Origin: Beroe forskalii
Taxonomy: Eukaryota; Ctenophora; Nuda; Beroida; Beroidae
Assembly (NCBI GenBank): GCA_011033025.1
Contig: WFMF01000319.1
Location: 144,434-208,433 of the forward strand
Reading direction: 5' to 3'
Length of the DNA stretch: 64,000 nt
Positions 55,682-64,000 of this stretch are shown in pieces. The position numbers and the translations under genes are program-made. A model generated the notes under the pieces. It worked only from the letters and a program-made list of their open reading frames with translations, searched no databases and was not told the DNA's origin. Positions within the stretch are counted from its first letter, which is position 1, and each line of letters starts with the position of its first letter.

Positions 55682-56107
55682 CTTATCGGACATAATTATC
55701 ACGGACATTACAGTCACGCTGAGCAGTGAGCACCTCAGCGTAAATAATAATGTCCGTGAAAATTTTTCCGTAAAATTTAAGTCCGGTATTTCTTCTTGAA
55801 ATTTCTAGACTGGAGACGCAAAATTTCTGACTTCATCTCTTTACCACAAAAATAATAAGATTTTAAGGAAATTGAAGATCTTCTTCATGCTTAGTACCTA
55901 ACATATGGAAATTTGCCATATCAATTAATGAATAATGTTGAAAAATCTTCAATTCAAGTATTCAAATCGTGAAAGAAAATGGGAAAAATTGGGCCGATAA
56001 TTTCGAATTTTTGTTGAAATTGAATTGGCAGCATCGAGCGGGAATAGTGATGTCCGTGAATTTTTTGGTCCGTGAAACTTAAGTCCGTGATAATTATGTC
56101 TGATAAG
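55682..56107. mobile_element. 426-bp MITE
   Basis: Ends CTTATCGGACATAATTATCA (left) and the reverse complement on the right, one mismatch in 25. TCCGTGAAA-type motifs are repeated inside each end. Non-coding. ATAAG next to the right end may be part of the target. Confidence 0.72.
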
Positions 56108-56711
56108 ATAAGTGATTCAAAGGAATCAAAGACATTGATAACAATGTCTTTAGAATCGGCTACCTTACGAAGCATATTTATATGGTAAGGTAATATAATA
56201 TAGTGTCATTAGTCAAATTGAATATGGGGGATTATATGGATGATCAAGTCTTTCCGCCATTAGGTCTTTGTCTGATAGACCATGCAGTTTGTAATAATAA
56301 TAGGTACCGAGGTATGAATAAACTCGGTTGAGCACTCAAGGCATCTAGTGTATATAATAAAATAAAAGTTATCGAATATATGCTCTGTATGTGCCCGAAT
56401 CAAATTAAATCCATCAGATTGTTATATCTAAATGCGAATGTTATATTTAAATGCGAATAAGAGGCATGATAACTGACAAATGGCACTCTCTGGCTTACTG
56501 TTATAATATTCAATATTTTATTGAATATATCCAAGAATCCCAGCCCCTAGAAATTAATAGTACACTCAATTCTTACTAAGCAGAAACAATCACTGTCAAA
56601 TTGTAACAATTATTTCATCTTTAAGAAGATAAATTTTCCCAAGTCAAACAGTAAAACTTCTGTAATTATTCATAAAATTCAAATATCTTATTGATTTTAT
56701 AGTTCCTCACT

Positions 56712-59137
56712 TCAAACATTCGTTCTTTCGTGCTCTTCTGTATCAAATATCCCGATAGTGTCAATACAAAGTTTTGGAACATCACAAGTCCTGAGCATAT
56801 GGCCGGACGGACTGCCCTGCATCTTGAGACTCTGCAGAGAGCTCCGGAACTGCTGGAGTTTGACACTGCTGGGGGATATGGTTGTGGAAGGTTCAGCACA
56901 GGCTTTAGAGTTCAAGATGGCTCTCATTCTCTGGGCGTTGGAGAAGGTCAAATCCACCAGTTTGTCAGCCTTGCCCATCTTGAGTTTAGAGAACTTCCTA
57001 AGTCCACCGATCCTACTGAAGTAGACAATAGGGTTGCAAGCAGCGTTCAGGGAGACAGACAGACGAGGAGACAAAGATGTGGATGTAGAGCGCTGTTCTG
57101 GCTTTGAGCCAAGCCACTGGGTTTAGTCTGTTTAGCAGCAGGTATAGATAGAATAGCCAGCAAGGAACGTTGAAGGCAAAGTAGACCAGGGTCATGATGA
57201 TGATGGTCATGGACACATACTTGGTTCTGTTGCTCACCAGACTCTTCCTTGACATGGACTTCCTTCCCAGAATCCTCCTCCGCTTCTTCTCAGACTGGAT
57301 TATCTCTGCTATGGAGATGGTGCAGGTTACCATGACAACCAGCCCCGGCACCAGCCACGGCAGGATGATGGTACTGTACGTGATTCCCTGCCACAGCACA
57401 GAACCCCCAGTCTTAACGAAGGTCAGGTCACCAACCCCCCAGGAACATTGCCCCACTAGCTGGAGGTAGTAGTACCCCAGGGGTGAGAAGAGAAGGGGCA
57501 GGGAAGCTAGGACCAGGTTGAGAGTCAGGTAGATGACAACAGTACTCAAGTATATCTTCATGTGATGCAGCTCTTTAAACGGGTAGTGGAGAGTCACAGC
57601 CCGTTCTATACTCAGCAGTGCTATCAGAAACACCGACATTCTGGCAGTGACGTTGAAGAAGAAACCCGTCAAGGAGCACACCACCTTGCTACCCAGCAGA
57701 GTGCTAGCCCGGCTGTTGAGCATGCTCACGGCAGAAGGGAAGGTGGTGATGAGAGATACGATGTCTGTGATGGCGATCAGGCAGTAGAGCAGTGAGGAGA
57801 CCTTCTGTTTGTTGGTGTAGAAGTAGGGAACTGTCAGAGGGTTCAGGATCAGCCCGATTACCACTGCACACAGCTCCACTGAGCCGTACGCTATGTCCAG
57901 GGGGTCCACATTGTTCTGAAATTTAGAGGGGGTAAGCTTCAAAACAAAAAACTGTCATTTTAAGGATATTTCGACAAGTTCTTCATATCATATTCAACCT
58001 GATTTTAGAGGGGTGTCGGTGAGTCCGAGTTAAAAGCATCCTTCCGTATTTGATAGCATACGAGGAAACTAATTAAGTTCAAATATTTAACTTAAATCCA
58101 TAGCGACACTTTCCTGCACTCTGCAGATAAGATATAAATCATTCTGGCGGGTTATTATAATTACATCATTTAGTATTTATTTGAATTTCTCTTAAACTGC
58201 CCCAGTTTAGTCATCTACAGTACCTAAAAGATTCGGAGACTTCACTGTTCAATATCAATAAAATATGAACTGATTAATTCCATTAAAAACTCGACATTAA
58301 TACCGTCTCCAAAAGTGAACCCCGCCAGACTTACAGTTTACTAGATTAAAAAAAGATCAAATTGGTATTTATGAGAGCTTTTAAGAGGATTGATTCTATC
58401 ATGCTTTCTGTGCGAAAATTCTGTGCTGGTTGTTTGAATGTTTCATGTGCACTTCAAATTTTGAAATTAACAATTAGTCTCGAGACTTCCTAGGAAAATG
58501 ATTTTGCACGTGCCCCATTATGCGTTTAGGTCATAAACGCCCGATTATTACAAATAACTCAGTTGCTAACAATTTGGAGTTTAAAAAAGCTTACTAGAAT
58601 TTCCCCACAGGAATCTATGAAATTGCGCTTGACCAGTCTCTTCTTGAATACATCAATATCCAGCCCAATTCAGTACCCACCTCAGTCCATTCAGTGGCTC
58701 AGATTGATTTTGAATAAATATTGGTTTCCAATGAAGATTGATGTCATGCATCATTGACAATGGGTGATGGCTATATTAGAGTGGATATTATTTCTTCACG
58801 ATTTTTCAATTTATTTCTTTATTTTTGTTTTCAAAACCAACGCTCTTTGAAACATTGTCCTCAAATCAGCCTCTTTCCCATCTGAATTTATTATGGCTTG
58901 GAAAACATTCAGCCCTGATAGTGACAAAACTCAAATAATTATGTCATCAGTGTACAACTATAAATCATCAATCCTAATCAATGATAATATTTTTACCTGT
59001 AAAATATGAAGTGTAACGTTGGTCTTGACGTCTTCCGCTGTTGAGTTGTCAACTGTGCAGTTCTCATAGCCCAGCGTTGCTTTGAACTGCGATGCCACTC
59101 GGGTACAGTCCTCCATGATGACTTGATCATCGTCCAT
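56712..59137 (-). CDS. Rhodopsin-family (class A) GPCR, 2 exons, with a frame break in TM7
   Basis: Exon 1 (59,137-58,997) begins MDDDQVIMEDCTRV and carries N-glycosylation sites (NCT, NST, NVT), the extracellular N-terminus. Exon 2 (57,915-56,712) has TM1 (VELCAVVIGLILNPLTVPYF) with N1.50, TM2 with the LIAITD pattern, Cys in VVCSLTG and GQCSWG for the ECL disulfide, and SIERAVTLHYPF (ERA in place of DRY). TM5 is PWLVPGLVVMV, a basic loop follows (KKRRRILGRK), and TM6 has FNVPCW. TM7 ends SLNAACNPIVYFSR (NPxxY) and a ~90-aa tail follows. The NPxxY part is in a different frame from TM1-6: the minus-strand run TCTGTCTGTCTCC near 57,055 has one 4-base unit too many, and dropping one unit restores FVSSSVSLNAACNPIVYF. 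The ligand cannot be told; the family is distant from well-known peptide and amine receptors. Confidence 0.85.
57916..58996. other. GPCR intron
   Basis: 1.08 kb with GT-AG ends on the minus strand (CAG|GTAAAA and TTTCAG|AACAAT). Nothing else recognised inside. Confidence 0.75.
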
Positions 59138-59208
59138 ATTAACCTCAAATAAGTTTCTTTTTGAAAACGGAAACTTGAAAAAATGTATTTAAGTGGAGAT
59201 AATCTAAA

Positions 59209-59486
59209 TAAATTAAAGATTGATGAAATCAATCTTACGAGTGTGTTGAAGTTTAAATACACAGAGTGCTCAAGCTGTAGGAGCGAGCGAAATAAAAATT
59301 GAAACACATCGATCTAATATTCAATAGGATCTATGTTGTCGTATAGATATATTCGCACATCTCTATTCTCTAAATTATTAATTAAAGATTGATGAAATCA
59401 ATCTTACGAGTATGTTGAAGTTTAAATACACAGAGTGCTAAAACTCTAGGAGCGGGCGAAATACAACTTGAAACACATCGATCAAA
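59209..59486. repeat. Direct ~105-bp duplication upstream of the GPCR
   Basis: 59,209-59,316 and 59,383-59,486 share TTAAAGATTGATGAAATCAA, GTTGAAGTTTAAATACACAG and GAAACACATCGATC in the same order, about 90% alike. GATTGATGAAATCAATC is palindromic. The position (70-350 bases before the start codon) makes a promoter role possible. Confidence 0.75.
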
Positions 59487-59489
59487 GTG

Positions 59490-60090
59490 TTGACTGTTTT
59501 TGTTATTTTCACTGTCAGAAGACAAAGTTCTATGATGACAACAACAAAATAATGCAGATCTTTTCCTTAATAAAATAAAATACGTCTGAAAGAGCAGATT
59601 TTTCAGATGTATTTTAATTTTATAATGGGGCAGATCTGGATTATTTTCTGTTGTCATTATTAAACTTTGTCCACTGACGATTGGGTATTTATACCCATGA
59701 AACTAATTGGCTGAGTTCGATGTGTTTCAATTTGTATAATCATTAATCAGTCTCACAATAAAATCAAATTCCTGAAAGCGGATTCTTGGAAGTTGCGGAC
59801 ACTTATAGTCAATTAAGGAGATGTATAAGAGATGTATAGTCGTACATCTCCTATTGATTCATCAGATTGCGATCCTACACAACTATCTAAGTCTTGGAAT
59901 TATACGTAACACAGAAATGATAATTTCTTCGAAGTAAAGAGAATGGTGCGTTTCGGTTAAATGACTTAATGGCCAAAAATAACGCGTTAGCTGTTCATGA
60001 AGGTCGCATTTCGATGAAATTATTAAAGATTCGTGGCTTTTAGAAATGAACAAAAAAACGTCACGTTTCTTGAGAGGTATTGGCAATGAT
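59490..60090. other. No gene recognised
   Basis: Contains a small hairpin at 59,818-59,850 (AGATGTATA...GTACATCT) and short ORFs only. Confidence 0.4.
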
Positions 60091-60290
60091 TCATTGTCTC
60101 GCTATCATTAAACTACGTAGCCTGGGTTTTGTTATCAAATAAATCATCAAGATAACTGATAATGGGTTTTAACATTGTCTCGCTATCATTAAACTACGTA
60201 GCCTGGGTTTTGTTATCAAATAAATCATCAAGATAACTGATAATGGGTTTTAGCATTGTCTCGCTATCATTAAACTACGACACCCCTTTG
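60091..60290. repeat. 79-bp tandem repeat, ~2.4 copies
   Basis: Unit ATTGTCTCGCTATCATTAAA, CTACGTAGCCTGGG, TTTGTTATCAAATAAATCAT, GATAACTGATAATGGG. The first two copies are almost identical; the third is cut short. Confidence 0.9.
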
Positions 60291-60609
60291 TTATCAGCAA
60301 AATAACTGTTACTTTTAAAGAGGTTTTCATTAGATAACGTAACCACACGAACCTACCCGAACCCACCAGATTTAGTTCATGTTGCACAATGAAATTTTAC
60401 AGAGGTTTACAAGGTTTTACAAGGTTTAATATAAAATATTAACCAACTAACGTTGGCTGTTATATTGTACAATAACAATAACAACAAACATCATCCTTTA
60501 TTTCATGTAAAAGTTTTCCTGTCTCACATATTTTACAGAAGACCACGTACCTGATCAAGAAAGGAAAAAAGGAAAAAGTTTGATTATCAATGAAATCCTA
60601 GGGTTTGCC

Positions 60610-61165
60610 GTGTCACCGACACCAGTCCGACGTGTCACTGACACCATCCTACCCTGTCACTGAAAATAGTCTGACACCATTTCTTTGTTCATCCTTGACA
60701 CGAGTCTGACGAATCACTGGCACCAGTCAGCCGTGTAACTGACACCAGGACCACTGACCAGTCTGTCGTGTCAATGACACCAGTCTACCCTGTCAATGAC
60801 ACCAGTCTGTCGTGTCATGAACACCAGTCTGACGTGTTACTGACACCAATCTGTCGTAGCACTGACACCAGTCTACCGTGTCAATGACACCAGTCTGCCG
60901 TGTCATGAACACCAGTCTGACGTGTTACTGACACCAATCTGTCGTAGCACTGACACCAGTCTACCGTGTCAATGACACCAGTCTGCCGTGTCATGAACAC
61001 CCGTCTGACGTGTTACTGACACCAATCTGTCGTAGCACTGACACCAGTCTACCGTGTCAATGACACCAGTCTGCCGTGTCATGAAAACCAGTCTGACGTG
61101 TTACTGACACCAATCTGTCGTAGCACTGACACCAATCTAACCTGTCCATGACACCCACTACTGCT
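60610..61165. repeat. Higher-order minisatellite (88-bp unit of four ~22-bp repeats)
   Basis: Basic unit ACTGACACCAGTCTGCCGTG (about 22 bases) varied at a few positions. From 60,850 four subtypes recur in fixed order, so CTGTCGTAGCACTGACACC returns at 60,851, 60,939, 61,027 and 61,115, exactly 88 bases apart. The left part (60,610-60,850) is less regular. Confidence 0.92.
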
Positions 61166-61404
61166 AGAAGGGGATGGGTCAGCGAGGGTCCAGGCAGCGC
61201 TCAGTCGAGGGAGCTTCAGGCCGAGGTGAGCGCTCTCTTGCTCTTGGGCCCCGGATGGGACAAGAGTCCCGTTCCTCCCCGGTTGCCATAGTGTCGGAGC
61301 AGCCCAGCGGCGGGGTCGAGCCTTTCTGGTTTGCGGTTTGCGAATCGATTTTTCGTTATCCGCCATTTTTATCAGAGTCTTACTTCAGAATGCTTGAAAC
61401 CCAT

Positions 61405-61528
61405 CGAAATTTTGACGAGTTAGGCCCCCCTGGGGCTTGTCCTCGACCAAAAATCCCCGGGGATTTTTGGTCCGAGGACCAAAAAAATTTTTTGGGGGCC
61501 TAACTCAAAATTTCGATCAATAACATAA
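61405..61528. repeat. Long palindrome with central perfect inverted repeat
   Basis: GGACCAAAAATCCCCGGGGA and its mirror form a near-perfect central palindrome. Outer arms CGAAATTTTGACGAGTTAGG and CCTAACTCAAAATTTCG also pair. It abuts MITE copy 2 and may be its left terminus. Confidence 0.75.
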
Positions 61529-61990
61529 GTGCGAAATTAAGTTTCAAAGCGATTCTGAAAATTTCGTGCAAAAATATTAAAAAATGGCGGAGGAGTAGCG
61601 AAAAATGTAAAGTTGATTTTCGCAAACCGCAAGCCGAGAAAATGGCGATTTTGTGGTTTTTTAGAGGTTTTTGACCTCAAATGGCCATTTTAGTAGCAAT
61701 CAACCCCATACTTGCAGAGAATACATAAACGAATGCTATCTATCGAATAAAGTTGGTTTCATTCAAAATATTGATATTTGGCCAAGTTATGGGCCAAAAT
61801 AAGCTAGGTGACGCGCGTATGCCCATATATGGGCATACGTTTTTCGGCCATAACTCGGCCATTTTTTGAGATATCGACTTCAAATTTTTTATGGTAACTC
61901 AGGGGATTATTATCTATCGATTGCACACCTCAGATCTCGTCCAAGTCGCTTTTTAAAAAATATGCCCATTTTAGGCCCATATTTGGGCAT
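61490..61990. mobile_element. Palindromic MITE, copy 2
   Basis: Matches 25,385-25,790 in order and orientation: ACATAAGTGCGAAATT, then ATTGATATTTGGCCAAGTTA, CCCATATATGGGCAT, GAGATATCGACTTCAAATTT, ATTGCACACCTCA. The right half differs from copy 1 after about 61,950. Confidence 0.78.
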
Positions 61991-61999
61991 GGTGCCACG

Positions 62000-63880
62000 G
62001 CGGCGCCAGTGGGTCTGGGGGTACCAAACCTGGCCAAAAAGTTGGCCCACGTGGTGTACCTTTTGGGTCAACCATTATCTCAGAAACGTGTTTTCCAAAA
62101 AATTTGGGTTGAACCCCCCCCCTTAAGACCTTAAGTGTAGGCCTAATACTCAAGGGTAGAATCTTAAGTGGTTGCACTTGCAAAGTCGTCACTGTCGTCA
62201 CTGTCTTATGTTATGTTGCCCACACCATTCAGATATAGGAATGGAAAGTAGGTTTGCGGGCAAAAAGCACAACTCGTACGCAAAGAAATACGCTTAACTT
62301 GCTAAGGTCGAGACAAGACGATGATGGTGTTCTATGAATTTGTTTTTAGTATTATCTATATCCAACATTCTATAATACTAGTATTACGCAACCACGCAAC
62401 GACAAAATACTGTGCTTCTTAATATAATAAAATGATTTTCATACCAATTCCTAATGGTTACCTTAGAGAGCAAAAGGATAATATAGGCGCTTGCTTCCTA
62501 CAAACGTTCTGTCAGAACAAATGATTTTATCGGAATTCAATAAATTTTGTCTCACTACTCGAATAATAGGAGTCGATGAAAGCCATAAGCTGGCTGACCA
62601 GTATTTTAAATTTGACCTCTGCGCTTCTGACTCAAATCATCTGGCGGTGGAAACATTTGCATCAACAAGCGGCACAAACGTTTGTACAGTGGAAGAAAAT
62701 CAAAAGAAGTTTCCGTGATTTCGAATAAGGCTCATCCTGCGACTAGCATATAAAATAGGTAACATGGAATTATTTTAATAGTCATTTAGAGTCATTAACG
62801 GGCTACACCCTATGACATGGAATTAGGAGGAAAATGAATAATATTCAAATTAATTGTCTGGGGTATTATAGGATCGCCACTTAATATCAATTTATATCGG
62901 TGGCGTATTAGCGGGCAGGTTGATGGTTGCCAATTTCATGACGGTTTCAGGACCTAACGACAAGCTGACAAGCTAAAACACCAAAGATATCATATTCTAA
63001 TATCAGACGTTGCCTGGTTGAACAATATACGATACTATTTTCGCGTTGTCTCCATACCCACACCAAAATTATATAAATCAAAGCGGGGAATAAATACTCA
63101 ATCAGTCAATGAATAAATACTAGCTACATGCTATTAAAGTATTAAACTGAATTCGTGTGAGAAGGATTAAAGGCTCGCCCCCCCCCCCCTGGATGCTCGT
63201 CTTTGTCACTCACTGTATTAGTGTATAACTACTCTGGTTTGATCCGATCCATTGTAAGATGGACATTTTCAATCTTATTAATACCTTGCAATATATGACA
63301 TGTCTATTGTCTACTGTAGATTGTCCAAAGGTAATCTGTATACCTGGATGCCTACAGGATAGTACCATATGTACCTGTCAGATCCATTGAACAGATTGTG
63401 CCGATTAATCCTACTGCCAACTAAGGTACTTGTTGGCTGTAATACTGTAATTGAAGCAGATGTTTCGCAGTGCAGCATAAACATACATAAGGAAAGTTTA
63501 TGTCTAATAGCGTAGTCATGTGTCCTAAATGGAGAATGGTGTCCTAAAACCTCGATCTATTTAGCGATGACCAAATGGCAAGTACTATTAAAAAAGAAAG
63601 CAGGGAAATCAGAAGATGTGAGATTCAGTAACTAATGAAAGCAGTAACTTTTATCACGCGAATCTTAATATCACATTTTACTTTTTGACGAAATATTTCA
63701 CATATCATTAACGTATAAAATATAATATTCAACGACAATACTTTGCTGCAAGAGACAATATAAGATTCAATATTGTCTCACAACGATTAAATTGTTTCCT
63801 CAAGTTATAATCAAATATAAAGTTTTGTGGGTCAATATCAGCAGAGAATTTTATTGTGATGGTTATATCATAATAAGGGG
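62000..63880. other. No gene recognised
   Basis: Only short ORFs, such as 62,491-62,718 (75 aa), with no identifiable motif. A C-run lies at about 63,178-63,192. Confidence 0.4.
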
Positions 63881-64000
63881 GGGAGTATGGGCATGTCACA
63901 TGACCCGGGGACCCGGGGTATGGGGGGCTCTTTTTTTTTTAAAAAGGGGGTGGGGTTTTTGGGTTATAAAGCCCCCCCCACACCGGAAGGAAATTTAAAG
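63881..64000. other. Low-quality window end
   Basis: Clusters of homopolymers (G7, T10, A5-G5, C7) unlike anything nearby suggest base-calling errors at a contig end rather than biology. Confidence 0.6.

Noticed and set aside
60610-61165. CRISPR-like repeat array
   Set aside because: No unique spacers; adjoining units are variants of the same 22-base repeat, and the DNA is animal.

Overview
This window is animal nuclear DNA from a draft assembly, probably a marine invertebrate; the phylum cannot be fixed from sequence alone. The signs are long GT-AG introns, a many-exon RNA-binding-protein gene, a rhodopsin-type GPCR with an intron near its start, LINE, Helitron and MITE fossils, and TTAGGG-type repeat blocks. 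Overall it is AT-rich, with GC-rich coding exons and palindromes. No tRNA, rRNA, CRISPR or bacterial-style operon was seen.

Positions 1-20,690 are a nest of repeats. One long composite repeat occurs three times: forward at 1-3838, reversed at 3841-7075, and forward again at about 13,890-20,682. The last two form a multi-kilobase inverted repeat around a 6.8-kb core (7,076-13,890). Both arms carry a Helitron at the same site (4044-4865 and 16,291-19,336), with 5' TC, a 3' hairpin plus CTAG, and insertion between A and T. The first copy keeps the empty site. A LINE piece holding only ORF1 sits in the first copy. The core holds a degenerate telomere-like tract, an intronless 268-aa ORF of unknown function, a 142-bp foldback, and a second LINE ORF1 with a PHD-type finger. 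That ORF1 is split by a 1.2-kb DNA transposon.

Positions 20,690-26,300 hold GC-rich hairpin repeats, a possible SINE/LINE 3' end, a perfect 99-bp inverted repeat inside a 15-bp target-site duplication, and a palindromic MITE that recurs at 61.5 kb.

Positions 26,315-48,109 (+) hold the main host gene. I resolve 25 exons, the first of them incomplete. They encode two tandem RRMs, a coiled coil, a Lys/Arg/Ser-rich segment, a third RRM and a long Pro/Gln/His/Ser-rich tail ending in an acidic SPTPSEDESDEDTQQ. The striking feature is that at least four of its introns start with tandem arrays in which the exon end and its 5' splice site are copied over and over: about 19, 27, 7 and 2 copies. Other introns carry a 170-bp satellite, a MITE and pyrimidine-rich minisatellites just before acceptors.

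Positions 48,110-64,000 hold two genes on the minus strand: a two-exon membrane protein with PPxY motifs (53,502-54,635) and a two-exon GPCR (56,712-59,137) whose seventh helix has a 4-bp repeat excess that shifts the frame. Between and beyond them lie MITEs, an 88-bp higher-order minisatellite and a low-quality last 120 bases. Frame breaks in the otherwise well-phased host genes, plus that end, suggest uncorrected indel errors in the assembly.
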